Assembly: GCF_900220975.1 (NCBI RefSeq) | Contig: NZ_OBQD01000015.1 | Location: 89,730 to 153,729, forward strand | From: Rhizobium subbaraonis | GTDB taxonomy: Bacteria > Pseudomonadota > Alphaproteobacteria > Rhizobiales > Rhizobiaceae | DNA: 64,000 nt | Reading direction: 5' to 3' | Shown: positions 47,273-54,618 of the stretch, one piece after another | Layout: every line of letters begins with the position of its first letter | How positions within the stretch are numbered: position 1 is the stretch's first letter | Notes under the pieces: model-generated | What the model was told of the DNA's origin: nothing | The model's database searches: none | What the model saw: only the letters and a program-made list of their open reading frames with translations | Translations under genes and position numbers: made by a program

Positions 47273-48076
47273 TCAGGCGCTTTTGGCCAGCCGCGAATGC
47301 TCGTCGAAGAACAGCGCCTGGCTGATCAGCGCCTTGACCATGTCCGGATTGAACGGCTTGGTCACGAGGAACGCCGGCTCGGGTCGCTCGCCGGTGAGGA
47401 GCCGCTCCGGGAAGGCGGTGATGAAGATCACCGGAATGGTGCTCGACTTCAGGATGTCGTTGACGGCGTCGATGCCCGAGCTGCCGTCGGCAAGCTGGAT
47501 GTCGGCCAGAACCATGCCGGGCGGCGAGCGCCGGTACAGTTCGATCGCTTCGGAATGCGTGCGCGCGATGCCGGTGACGCGGTGACCGATCGCGGTGACC
47601 ATGTCCTCTATGTCCATGGCGATCAGGGGTTCGTCCTCGATGATGAGGATGTCTGTTGCGACCTGTTCGGAGATCTCGCGCGACGCCTGGTTCAGGGCCG
47701 CCTTCGCCTCTTCCTCGGAAATGCCGAGGATGTCGGCGCATTCGGCCAGCTCGAAGCCCTCCACGGCAACGAGGAGAAAGGCCTTCCGCGCCAGCGGCGT
47801 GACATGGGCAAGGTTGGCGGCGGCCTGGCGTTCCCAGCCGAAGGGCGATTCCGAGCTCGGCGGAATGTTCACCTGCACGTTGTCGAAAAGCGAGCAATAG
47901 AGCCTGAAAATGCTGATGCGGTCATTCGAACGCTCGGGATAAAGCGTTATGTCTTCAACGAGCGCTTCCAGCATCGCTGCCACATATGCATCTCCTGAGG
48001 TCTGCGAGCCGGTTACCGCACGCGAGAATCGCCGCAACAACGGCAGATGGGGTGCAATACGGGTGGATAGCGACAT
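47273..48076 (-). CDS. phyR: PhyR, sigma-factor-mimic response regulator of general stress response
   Basis: A 267-residue protein. The N-terminal ECF-sigma-like half (residues about 1-135: SLSTRIAPHLPLLRRFSRAV ... CADILGISEEEAKAALNQA) mimics a sigma factor. The C-terminal receiver (ILIIEDEPLIAMDIEDMV ... MVLADIQLADGSSGIDAV) holds the phospho-acceptor aspartate. When phosphorylated, PhyR binds the anti-sigma factor NepR and frees EcfG. ATG 48076 (MSLSTRIAPHL) follows CAGGGAGAAGTAT; the open frame upstream overlaps the promoter region. It is divergent from nepR, 149 bases apart. S. meliloti calls the orthologue rsiB1. Confidence 0.95.
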   Translation of the reverse strand: MSLSTRIAPHLPLLRRFSRAVTGSQTSGDAYVAAMLEALVEDITLYPERSNDRISIFRLYCSLFDNVQVNIPPSSESPFGWERQAAANLAHVTPLARKAFLLVAVEGFELAECADILGISEEEAKAALNQASREISEQVATDILIIEDEPLIAMDIEDMVTAIGHRVTGIARTHSEAIELYRRSPPGMVLADIQLADGSSGIDAVNDILKSSTIPVIFITAFPERLLTGERPEPAFLVTKPFNPDMVKALISQALFFDEHSRLAKSA

Positions 48077-48225
48077 ATACTTCTCCCTGAATTGGTACCG
48101 AAATCGGTCAGTTTCCTGTAAATTCATTCCACGGAAACGATTTTGGTGCGTAATCAAACCCCAATGGTTAGGCTGACTTTGGGGCTAAACAAAGTTGCTG
48201 GACCGGCGCGAAGGAGCAGATAGCG

Positions 48226-48411
48226 ATGACCAAGCCCGCTACGCGCGGCCGAAAGCCGGATGGTACGACGAGTGCTCTCGACTCCAACGGCATCGTCGGT
48301 CGCAAGCTGAGATCCTATTACGATTCGATCGAAACCGAGCCCCTGCCGGAGCAACTGCTCGATCTGCTGGACAAGCTGGACGAGGCCGAGCGGAAGGCCA
48401 AGCAGCCCTGA
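48226..48411 (+). CDS. nepR: NepR-type anti-sigma factor
   Basis: A 61-residue protein with the NepR core GIVGRKLRSYYDSIETEPLP EQLLDLLDKLDEAE, two helices that clamp EcfG or the PhyR sigma-like domain. The basic N-terminus is TKPATRGRKPDG. GAAGGAGCAGATAGCG precedes ATG 48226. In many Rhizobiales ecfG follows nepR directly; here a terminator and a convergent glycine-zipper gene follow, and no ECF sigma gene is in the window. Confidence 0.93.
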   Translation: MTKPATRGRKPDGTTSALDSNGIVGRKLRSYYDSIETEPLPEQLLDLLDKLDEAERKAKQP

Positions 48412-48440
48412 CGCGACGCGCCGAGCGTCGAAACACGCAA

Positions 48441-48468
48441 AGAAACGGGCCAGCGGCCCGTTTCTGCT
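48441..48468. terminator. terminator between nepR and the convergent glycine-zipper gene
   Basis: AGAAACGGGCC-AGC-GGCCCGTTTCT is a perfect 11-bp stem, followed by GCTTT. It is symmetric enough to serve both strands. Confidence 0.75.
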
Positions 48469-48484
48469 TTCATCGGGATGTTGC

Positions 48485-48745
48485 TCAGCGGCACGGAGCT
48501 TCATAGCGCCGTCCGTATCGATCGCGGTAGATGCAGCGACCGGGCTCGTTGGCATTGCCGATCAGGGCGCCGATCGCGCCGCCTGCAACGGCACCGACCG
48601 CAGCACCGCCGACCCTGTTGGTCGCAGCACCGCCAATGATCGCACCCGACGCGGCGCCGATGGCGGCGCCCTTCTCAGTCTGGGTGCACGAACTGACAGT
48701 CAAGGCGGAAAGAGCGATGGCGCCCGCGACAATAAGATTTCTCAT
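48485..48745 (-). CDS. small glycine-zipper lipoprotein-like protein
   Basis: An 86-residue protein. MRNLIVAGAIALSALTVSSC is a lipoprotein-type signal with a lipobox-like TVSSC. A glycine zipper follows (GAAIGAASGAIIGGAATNRV, then GAAVGAVAGGAIGALIGNAN), and the C-terminus is RCIYRDRYGRRYEAPC. Such proteins sit in the envelope and are often stress-induced. AGAGGACTGGAC precedes ATG 48745. It lies 32 bases downstream of the DUF3309 gene on the same strand and is probably co-transcribed. Confidence 0.82.
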   Translation of the reverse strand: MRNLIVAGAIALSALTVSSCTQTEKGAAIGAASGAIIGGAATNRVGGAAVGAVAGGAIGALIGNANEPGRCIYRDRYGRRYEAPCR

Positions 48746-48777
48746 AATGTCCAGTCCTCTTCAAAAACGAAAATCGG

Positions 48778-48933
48778 TCAAATGCGCCCCATGAGGATCA
48801 GGATCAGCAAAATGACGACGATCAGCCCAATACCACCGGAGGGACCGTATCCCCATCCGCTGCTGTAGCCCCAGTTCGGCAAAGCCCCGATCAGAAGCAG
48901 AATAAGGACAATGAGAAGAATCGTTCCAAGCAT
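48778..48933 (-). CDS. DUF3309-type small hydrophobic protein
   Basis: A 51-residue protein: [20 protein letters not shown], then a short [14 protein letters not shown] linker and a second hydrophobic segment [17 protein letters not shown]. This two-helix pattern with a central GYGPSGG is what I recall for DUF3309. A strong AGGGGAGGTGCTTG site precedes ATG 48933. The function is unknown; relatives are typically general-stress genes in Rhizobiales. Confidence 0.82.
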   Translation of the reverse strand: MLGTILLIVLILLLIGALPNWGYSSGWGYGPSGGIGLIVVILLILILMGRI

Positions 48934-48976
48934 CAAGCACCTCCCCTGCGAAAACGCAGCTTAATTCGTTGGCGGG

Positions 48977-49003
48977 GAAATGCGCGGCATGAACAATTGT
49001 TCC
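48977..49003 (-). promoter_or_regulatory. weak EcfG-type promoter candidate for the DUF3309 gene
   Basis: On the minus strand GGAAC (49003-48999) is followed after 16 bases by CATTTC. The -35 is perfect; the -10 differs from CGTT in one base. The distance to the DUF3309 start is about 44 bases. Confidence 0.35.
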
Positions 49004-49062
49004 GGGGGTGGTGCGAATTTTCGAAACAATCGCCGACAGTTGAATTTATCCGCCGTCACGGC

Positions 49063-49089
49063 GGAACGTTCGCTTGCCGGGCGCGTTTG
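49063..49089 (+). promoter_or_regulatory. EcfG-type promoter of the csbD-like gene
   Basis: GGAAC (49063-49067), 16-base spacer, CGTTTG (49084-49089). This fits the general-stress EcfG consensus GGAAC-N16/17-CGTT and lies 34 bases before the start codon. Confidence 0.75.
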
Positions 49090-49122
49090 TCTGTCGGCAA
49101 CACAAGCCGAAAGGAGATTCAC

Positions 49123-49320
49123 ATGAATTGGGACATCATTGAAGGCAAGTGGAACGAGTACAAGGGCAAGGCCCAGGCGAAGTGGGGCAAACTTACGGAT
49201 GACGACCTCGACGTGATCAAGGGACGCCGGGTCGAACTCTCCGGCAAGCTTCAGCAGCGCTATGGCATGGCAAAGGACGAGGCCGAGCGCGAGATCGATG
49301 ATTGGTCCCGTCACCACTAA
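49123..49320 (+). CDS. CsbD-like stress protein
   Basis: A 65-residue hydrophilic protein: [36 protein letters not shown] with a C-terminal [14 protein letters not shown]. These are the hallmarks of the CsbD/YjbJ family, small helical proteins strongly induced by general stress whose molecular role is unknown. GAAAGGAGATTCAC precedes ATG 49123. An EcfG-type promoter directly upstream and a terminator directly downstream make it a one-gene unit. Confidence 0.92.
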   Translation: MNWDIIEGKWNEYKGKAQAKWGKLTDDDLDVIKGRRVELSGKLQQRYGMAKDEAEREIDDWSRHH

Positions 49321-49349
49321 GGCCTCCATGCCTCATGCAGAAGCAAAAG

Positions 49350-49381
49350 ACGCCGTTGCGCTCACGCGCAGCGGTGTTTTT
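49350..49381 (+). terminator. intrinsic terminator of the csbD-like gene
   Basis: ACGCCGTTGCGC pairs with GCGCAGCGGTGT (two wobbles) over TCAC and ends in TTTTT. Confidence 0.75.
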
Positions 49382-49431
49382 CTTTGTGATGTGAATAGAC
49401 ATGGGCGTTCTCGATAGAAATTTTCCGTATC

Positions 49432-49458
49432 GGAACTTTTTGTCGACCGCCTCGTTCT
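49432..49458 (+). promoter_or_regulatory. EcfG-type promoter of the DUF1328 gene
   Basis: GGAAC (49432-49436), 16-base spacer, CGTTCT (49453-49458), 31 bases before the start codon. The architecture is the same as at the csbD-like gene. Confidence 0.75.
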
Positions 49459-49488
49459 CCTCTCGATGATAAAAGAGGAGTTGCTGGT

Positions 49489-49653
49489 ATGCTTTACTAC
49501 GCTGTTGTGTTTCTGGTCATCGCGTTGATCGCAGGCGTGCTGGGCTTCGGCGGAATAGCTGGCGCATCGGCAGGCATTGCACAGATTTTGTTCTTCGTCT
49601 TCCTGGTGCTTCTGGTCGTCTCGCTGCTGTTCGGCTGGTCGCGCCGCGTCTGA
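49489..49653 (+). CDS. DUF1328-type small membrane protein
   Basis: A 54-residue protein: [40 protein letters not shown] and an FGWSRRV end. Two transmembrane helices joined by a glycine-rich turn are the DUF1328/YtjA pattern. AAAGAGGAGTTGCTGGT precedes ATG 49489. An EcfG-type promoter lies immediately upstream. The function is unknown, but the family is a common general-stress target. Confidence 0.88.
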   Translation: MLYYAVVFLVIALIAGVLGFGGIAGASAGIAQILFFVFLVLLVVSLLFGWSRRV

Positions 49654-49676
49654 ACCGTCAGATGGTAGAAAACGAG

Positions 49677-49704
49677 AGGGCGGGGCGCATGCTCCGCCCT
49701 TTTC
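49677..49704. terminator. terminator between the DUF1328 gene and phnF
   Basis: AGGGCGG pairs with CCGCCCT over a ten-base loop and is followed by TTTTCG. It separates convergent genes; the phnF stop is six bases further. Confidence 0.7.
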
Positions 49705-49709
49705 GTGCG

Positions 49710-50432
49710 TCAGGTCTCTACGAAGAACTTCACCCGATCAGCCGCAAAGCGCGTACGGGAGTACTGAATCGGCTGGCCTGCCGCATCCGCATTGATGCCC
49801 GTCGTTACGAGCAGGATCGCGCCGGGCGATAGCTTGAGGAGGCGGACGTCGTCGCCCTCGGCATGAACGGCTGAAATCTCCGTCGAGCGGCGCACATAGT
49901 CGGCAACGCCCAGCGCCGAAAGCGATTTGGTGATTGATCCGGTCTTTCGATAGAGATCGCCGATGCCCTCGAACCGCGCCGCCGGAAAATGGCTCGTGGC
50001 GAGCGATATCGGCTTGCCGTCGGCAAGGGCCAGGGTTTCCAGGCGCACGCACTCGGTTCCCGTCGCAATCCCAAGGGCTGCGGCAACGGCGGGGGGCGCC
50101 GGTTCCACCCCTTGGCGAACCAGCCGCCCCTCGGTCTCCTTGGCCTGATCGCCGAGGCCTTGGGAAAACCGCGTACGCCGCGAGATCGGAAACGTTAGGC
50201 GGTCGCGGCGCTCGATCATGGTGCCCACGCCCTGCACGGCACGGACCATGCCTTCTTCGGCAAGTGCAGCAAGGGCGCTGCGCACCGTATGGCGATTGAC
50301 GCCGAAGCGTTCAGCGAGAGCCGTCTCCGCCGGCATCATCCCCGTTGCGTCGTAGTCGCCGCTATTGATCGCAAGGCGTATCCTGTCGGCGATCTGCCGC
50401 CATAGCGCCACGCCCGATCGCCGCTCGATCAT
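49710..50432 (-). CDS. phnF: PhnF, GntR/HutC-family regulator of phosphonate genes
   Basis: A 240-residue HutC-subfamily repressor. The winged helix-turn-helix is at residues about 5-70 (RQIADRIRLAINSGDY ... MPAETALAERFGVNRHTVRS) and a UbiC-like effector domain follows (LETLALADGKPISLATSHFP ... VTTGINADAAGQPIQYSRTRF). It is divergent from phnG. ATG 50432 has AGGAGCGGAA before it; a GTG nine codons upstream would put coding sequence on top of the Pho box, so I reject it. It probably binds the dyad at 50506-50525. Confidence 0.92.
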   Translation of the reverse strand: MIERRSGVALWRQIADRIRLAINSGDYDATGMMPAETALAERFGVNRHTVRSALAALAEEGMVRAVQGVGTMIERRDRLTFPISRRTRFSQGLGDQAKETEGRLVRQGVEPAPPAVAAALGIATGTECVRLETLALADGKPISLATSHFPAARFEGIGDLYRKTGSITKSLSALGVADYVRRSTEISAVHAEGDDVRLLKLSPGAILLVTTGINADAAGQPIQYSRTRFAADRVKFFVET

Positions 50433-50452
50433 TTCCGCTCCTGTGGCACGAC

Positions 50453-50470
50453 TCGTCACATGCCTGTCAT
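50453..50470 (+). promoter_or_regulatory. Pho box upstream of phnG
   Basis: TCGTCAC-ATGC-CTGTCAT contains one perfect and one 4/7 copy of the PhoB half-site CTGTCAT with the required 11-bp period. It lies 84 bases before phnG and 21 bases from phnF, so it could serve either direction. Confidence 0.6.
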
Positions 50471-50505
50471 TTTGACCCGGTAAGACGACACCATACGATG
50501 TCTAG

Positions 50506-50525
50506 TTGTCTAGATCAATAGACAA
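50506..50525. promoter_or_regulatory. candidate PhnF operator
   Basis: A perfect dyad TTGTCTA-GATCAA-TAGACAA lies 29-48 bases before phnG, with an extra TGTCTA half-site at 50499-50504. HutC-type regulators bind such dyads, and a site between the Pho box and the start codon suits repression. Confidence 0.65.
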
Positions 50526-50553
50526 TTTTCGAGAGCGCATTTGGAGATTTGCA

Positions 50554-51027
50554 ATGGCATCAGATGGACAGCAGCCGCTCCCCGGCACCGGGCCGGAAAG
50601 GCGCAGGCAGGCCATGGGCGTGCTGGCGAAGGCAACCCGGCTCGAGCTGGAGCAGGTCTGGAATGCCCTGCCGCAGCGGCCCGAGGCCGTGCCGGTTCGC
50701 GGGCCGGAGACGGGGCTCGTCATGGTCCGCGGTCGCATCGGTGGCGGCGGCGCGCCCTTCAACCTTGGTGAAGTGACGGCGACACGCGCCAGCGTCCGCC
50801 TTGAAGGCGGCACCGTCGGTCATGGGCAGTCGCTCGGCACCGACGGCGAGAAGGCGCGGCTTGCCGCGATCTTCGACGCTCTCCTTCAGTTGCCCGAGCA
50901 TGCCCCGGCAGTCGAGCGTCTGCTTTCGCAGGTGTCGGCGCGCATCGAGGCTGAGGACGCGCAGAGGATCCGGGAGACGGCTGCCACACGCGTCGATTTC
51001 TTCACCATGGTCAGGGGAGACGACTGA
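50554..51027 (+). CDS. phnG: C-P lyase core complex subunit PhnG
   Basis: A 157-residue subunit of the PhnGHIJ complex that attaches phosphonates to ribose. The GRIGGGGAPFNLGEVTATRA motif and the C-terminal AATRVDFFTMVRGDD are characteristic. ATG 50554 (MASDGQQPLPG) follows TTTGGAGATTTGC; the frame is open 16 codons upstream, but that part covers the operator. Its stop overlaps the phnH start (TGATG), so phnG-phnH are translationally coupled. Confidence 0.95.
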   Translation: MASDGQQPLPGTGPERRRQAMGVLAKATRLELEQVWNALPQRPEAVPVRGPETGLVMVRGRIGGGGAPFNLGEVTATRASVRLEGGTVGHGQSLGTDGEKARLAAIFDALLQLPEHAPAVERLLSQVSARIEAEDAQRIRETAATRVDFFTMVRGDD

Positions 51028-51632
51028 TGCCCGACGCCCAGATTTTTTCCGGCGCATTCGCCGAGCCGGTGTTCGCCGCCCAGTCGGTCTTCCGCACGGT
51101 CATGGACTGCATGGCCCGGCCGGGCACGATCGGGACGATTGCCGCAGCCGCGAGGCCGCCGCAGCCGCTCGGAGCGGCAGCGGGCGCGATCGCGCTCACA
51201 TTATGCGACCACGATACCCCGGTCTGGCTGACACCGCAGCTTTCGAAGTCGAAGCTGCCCGGTTGGCTGGCATTCCATGCCGGTGCCGCGGTGACCGTCG
51301 AGAAGCAGGACGCCCGCTTCGCCTTCGTAGAAAAGGGCGCCGTCGTTCCGGGCTTCGGCCTCTTTGCACAGGGCACCCAGGAGTATCCGGACCGTTCGGC
51401 AACGCTTGTGGTCGAGATTGAAAGCTTCGAGGGCGGTCGGCCGCTGGTGCTGACCGGCCCCGGTATCCGCGACGAGGCGGTGGTCGCCCCGCAGGGGCTG
51501 CCGGAAACCTTCGTGGCATTGGCCGGAGCGAACCGGGCCATGTTCCCGCGCGGAGTGGACCTCATTCTCGTGGCCGGCGATCGCATCCTCTGCCTGCCGC
51601 GCACCACCGTCATCAACAACAGGGAGGCCTGA
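51027..51632 (+). CDS. phnH: C-P lyase core complex subunit PhnH
   Basis: A 201-residue protein with the PhnH opening FAEPVFAAQSVFRTVMDCMA RPG and the blocks LCDHDTPVWL and GPGIRDEA. PhnH is a structural component of the PhnGHIJ core with a PLP-transferase-like fold but no cofactor. It is coupled to phnG by TGATG, with phnI four bases downstream. Confidence 0.95.
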   Translation: MPDAQIFSGAFAEPVFAAQSVFRTVMDCMARPGTIGTIAAAARPPQPLGAAAGAIALTLCDHDTPVWLTPQLSKSKLPGWLAFHAGAAVTVEKQDARFAFVEKGAVVPGFGLFAQGTQEYPDRSATLVVEIESFEGGRPLVLTGPGIRDEAVVAPQGLPETFVALAGANRAMFPRGVDLILVAGDRILCLPRTTVINNREA

Positions 51633-51636
51633 GCCC

Positions 51637-52749
51637 ATGTATGTTGCCGTCAAGGGTGGCGAGGCCGCCATCGCCAACGCCCACCGCCTGCTCGCCGACC
51701 GTCGCCGCGGCGACCGCTCGCTGCCGTCGATCACGATCGAGCAGATCGTCGCCCAGCTCGGCCTCGCCGTCGACCGGGTGATGGCGGAGGCCTCGCTCTA
51801 CGATCGCGCCATCGCAGCGCTTGCCATCCGCCAGTCGTGCGGCGACCTGATCGAGGCGATCTTCATTCTGCGCGCCTATCGCACCACGCTGCCGCGCTTC
51901 GGCTATTCGGTGCCGCTCGAGACCGCCGACATGCAGGTCGAACGCCGCGTTTCCGCCACCTACAAGGACCTGCCGGGCGGCCAGCTGCTCGGCCCGACCT
52001 TCGACTATACCCACCGCCTGCTCGATCCGTCGCTGCTGCACGATGCCCCTGTCGACGAGGCCCTGCAGCGCGAGGGCGGGCAGGAGCCCATCATGCGTGT
52101 CACCGACATCCTGGCGGACGAGGATCTGATGGAGGACGACGGCACGCTGCCGGAAGGCCACGTGCCGGGTGACCTGACCCGCGAGCCGCTGGAGTTTCCG
52201 ATGGCCCGCGACCTCCGCCTGCAGGCGCTCGCCCGCGGCGACGAGGGCTTCCTGCTCTCGCTCGGCTACTCCACCCAGCGCGGCTATGCCCGTTCCCACC
52301 CCTTCGTGGGTGAAATACGCATCGGTGAGGTGGACGTCGAGCTGGACCTGCCCGAACTCGGCTTCGCCGTCTCGCTCGGGCGCATCCGCATCACGGAATG
52401 CCAGATGATCAACCAGTTCAAGGGTTCGGCGAAAAGTCCGCCGCAGTTCACGCGCGGCTACGGCCTTGTCTTCGGGCAGAGCGAGAGAAAGGCGATGGCC
52501 ATGTCGCTCGTCGATCGGGCGCTGAGAGCAAGCGAATTCGACGAAGATGTCGTGGCGCCGGCGCAGGACGAGGAATTCGTCATCTCGCATTCCGACAACG
52601 TGCAGGCGACCGGCTTCGTGGAGCATCTGAAACTGCCGCATTACGTGGACTTCCAGGCCGAACTCGATCTCGTCCGCCGCATGCGCCGGGAATATGAGGC
52701 GGGACGCGGTGACAAAACCGATAGCGACATTCCGGAGGCCGCAGAATGA
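51637..52749 (+). CDS. phnI: C-P lyase core complex subunit PhnI
   Basis: A 370-residue subunit. With PhnG, PhnH and PhnL it displaces adenine from ATP with the phosphonate to give ribose 1-phosphonate 5-triphosphate. Family text: MYVAVKGGEAAIANAHRLLA, GYSVPLETADMQVERRVSAT, FLLSLGYSTQRGYARSHPF and ITECQMINQF. Its stop overlaps the phnJ ATG (ATGA). Confidence 0.96.
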   Translation: MYVAVKGGEAAIANAHRLLADRRRGDRSLPSITIEQIVAQLGLAVDRVMAEASLYDRAIAALAIRQSCGDLIEAIFILRAYRTTLPRFGYSVPLETADMQVERRVSATYKDLPGGQLLGPTFDYTHRLLDPSLLHDAPVDEALQREGGQEPIMRVTDILADEDLMEDDGTLPEGHVPGDLTREPLEFPMARDLRLQALARGDEGFLLSLGYSTQRGYARSHPFVGEIRIGEVDVELDLPELGFAVSLGRIRITECQMINQFKGSAKSPPQFTRGYGLVFGQSERKAMAMSLVDRALRASEFDEDVVAPAQDEEFVISHSDNVQATGFVEHLKLPHYVDFQAELDLVRRMRREYEAGRGDKTDSDIPEAAE

Positions 52750-53639
52750 CAACGGCAGCAAGCGAACTGGCGACCTACAACTTCGCCTATCTCGACGAGC
52801 AGACGAAGCGCATGATCCGTCGCGCGATCCTGAAGGCGATCGCGATCCCCGGTTACCAGGTGCCCTTTGCTTCGCGGGAAATGCCGATGCCCTATGGCTG
52901 GGGCACCGGCGGCGTGCAGGTAACGGCGGCGATCCTGGGGCCGGAAGACGTGCTCAAGGTCATCGACCAGGGCGCCGACGACACCACCAACGCCGTTTCC
53001 ATCCGCGCCTTCTTCCAGAAGGTCGCAAACGTCGCGGTGACGACGAGGACGCGCGCGGCGACGATCATCCAGACCCGTCACCGCATCCCTGAGGAGAAGC
53101 TGACGACCGGCCAGACGCTGGTCTATCAGGTGCCGATCCCCGAGCCCCTGCGCTTTCTCGAACCGCGGGAAACCGAAACCCGCAAGATGCATGCGCTCGA
53201 GGAATACGGGCTGATGCACGTCAAGCTCTACGAGGACATCGCCAGGAACGGCCACATCGCGACGACCTATGCCTATCCCGTGAAGGTGGAAGGCCGCTAC
53301 GTCATGGATCCGTCGCCGACGCCGAAGTTCGACAACCCGAAGATGCACATGTCGGAGGCGCTCCAGTTGTTCGGCGCGGGCCGCGAGAAGCGCATCTATG
53401 CCGTCCCGCCGCACACCGAGGTCGTCAGCCTCGACTTCGAGGACCATCCGTTCGAGGTCCAGAGCTTTGACAAGCCCTGCGGGCTCTGCGGCGCGGAGAA
53501 CGTCTATCTCGACGAAGTGGTGCTCGATGATCGCGGCGGGCGGATGTTCGTCTGCTCCGATACCGACCATTGCGAGGATCGCCGCGCCCACGGCCACTGC
53601 GGCACAATGCTCGCCTATGGCAAGGAGGCGGCGCGATGA
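52746..53639 (+). CDS. phnJ: C-P lyase PhnJ, radical SAM enzyme
   Basis: A 297-residue enzyme that splits the carbon-phosphorus bond of 5-phosphoribosyl 1-phosphonate by radical chemistry. Cysteines C245, C248, C270 and C276 repeat the 3-22-6 spacing of E. coli PhnJ (241, 244, 266, 272), three of which bind the [4Fe-4S] cluster while the last forms the thiyl radical. YNFAYLDEQTKRMIRRAILK and PYGWGTGGVQVTA are conserved. It starts in an ATGA overlap with phnI. A 154-base gap with a degenerate palindromic element separates it from phnK. Confidence 0.97.
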   Translation: MTTAASELATYNFAYLDEQTKRMIRRAILKAIAIPGYQVPFASREMPMPYGWGTGGVQVTAAILGPEDVLKVIDQGADDTTNAVSIRAFFQKVANVAVTTRTRAATIIQTRHRIPEEKLTTGQTLVYQVPIPEPLRFLEPRETETRKMHALEEYGLMHVKLYEDIARNGHIATTYAYPVKVEGRYVMDPSPTPKFDNPKMHMSEALQLFGAGREKRIYAVPPHTEVVSLDFEDHPFEVQSFDKPCGLCGAENVYLDEVVLDDRGGRMFVCSDTDHCEDRRAHGHCGTMLAYGKEAAR

Positions 53640-53714
53640 GTGGCGACCGCGTCGTATGGCGCCGACACCATCCTCTGCCCGACACCGATCGGCAAGGTCG
53701 CCGCGCCCACCCAG

Positions 53715-53764
53715 CCTCATCGCCTCGCGGCGCCCGGCACTTTTCCCCGATCGGGAGAACAGGG
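53715..53764. repeat. degenerate RIME-like element between phnJ and phnK
   Basis: The order CCTCATC, GCCTCGCGGCGCC stem, CTTTTCCCCGATCGGGAGAA stem and AGGG follows the two-stem rhizobial intergenic mosaic element as I remember it, with lost bases. It lies in an otherwise unexplained 154-base gap inside a tightly packed operon. Confidence 0.45.
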
Positions 53765-53793
53765 CGCAAGACGCAAACGACGGAGTTCCAGCA

Positions 53794-54570
53794 ATGACCG
53801 ACGCCCCGCTTCTGAAGGTCCGCGACATCTCGAAATTCTACGGCGCCCGCATCGGCTGCCGCAACGTCTCCTTCGACCTCTGGCCGGGCGAGGTGCTCGC
53901 CATCGTCGGCGAATCCGGTTCCGGCAAGACGACACTTCTGAACTGCCTCGCCACCCGGCTGATGCCCACATCGGGCACGATCGAATACCGCACCCGCGAC
54001 GGCCAGATGCGCGATCTCGCCCGCATGGGCGAGGCCGAGCGCCGCTTCTTGATGCGCACCGACTGGGGCTTTGTCCATCAGAACCCCGCTGACGGGTTGC
54101 GCATGACGGTCTCGGCCGGCGCCAATGTCGGCGAGCGGCTGATGGCGGTCGGCGGGCGGCACTACGGCAACATTCGCGAGACCGCAGGCGACTGGCTGCG
54201 CCGCGTCGAGATCGGCATTGACCGCATCGACGACCAGCCGCGCGCCTTTTCCGGCGGCATGCGCCAGCGCCTGCAGATCGCCCGCAATCTCGTCACTGCA
54301 CCCCGCCTCGTCTTCATGGACGAGCCAACCGGCGGTCTTGATGTTTCGGTGCAGGCGCGCCTGCTCGATCTCGTCCGCGGACTGGTCCACGACCTCGGCC
54401 TGTCGGCGATCATCGTCACCCACGACCTCGCGGTCGCAAGGCTCCTGTCGCACCGGATGATGGTGATGAAGGACGGCCAGGTGATCGAGCAGGGTCTGAC
54501 CGATCGCGTGCTCGACGATCCGCGCGAGGCCTACACCCAGCTTCTCGTCTCCTCCATCCTGCAGGTCTGA
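53794..54570 (+). CDS. phnK: C-P lyase operon ATP-binding protein PhnK
   Basis: A 258-residue ABC-type ATPase that docks on the PhnGHIJ core rather than on a membrane permease. Walker A is GESGSGKTTLLNCLATRLMP, WGFVHQNPADGLRMTVSAGA follows the Q-loop, the signature is FSGGMRQRLQIARNLV and Walker B is RLVFMDEPTGGLDVSVQARL. The HQNP(A/R)DGLRM block separates PhnK from peptide-type ATPases. ATG 53794 (MTDAPLLKVRDISK) is chosen from the domain start; the ribosome binding site (CGGAGTTCCAGCA) is moderate. Confidence 0.95.
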   Translation: MTDAPLLKVRDISKFYGARIGCRNVSFDLWPGEVLAIVGESGSGKTTLLNCLATRLMPTSGTIEYRTRDGQMRDLARMGEAERRFLMRTDWGFVHQNPADGLRMTVSAGANVGERLMAVGGRHYGNIRETAGDWLRRVEIGIDRIDDQPRAFSGGMRQRLQIARNLVTAPRLVFMDEPTGGLDVSVQARLLDLVRGLVHDLGLSAIIVTHDLAVARLLSHRMMVMKDGQVIEQGLTDRVLDDPREAYTQLLVSSILQV

Positions 54571-54618
54571 CCGGGCCGGCATCCGTTGCCGAACACCCAG
54601 CTTAGAAGGAAATCGATC

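Noticed and set aside
50433..50459. Upstream GTG start of phnF
   Set aside because: It would place coding sequence over the Pho box and has a weaker ribosome binding site than ATG 50432.
53636..53797. 53-codon frame filling the phnJ-phnK gap, with ATGA overlaps at both ends
   Set aside because: Its translation is rich in Arg/Pro/His and reads through a RIME-like palindrome; no family resemblance and no ribosome binding site of its own.
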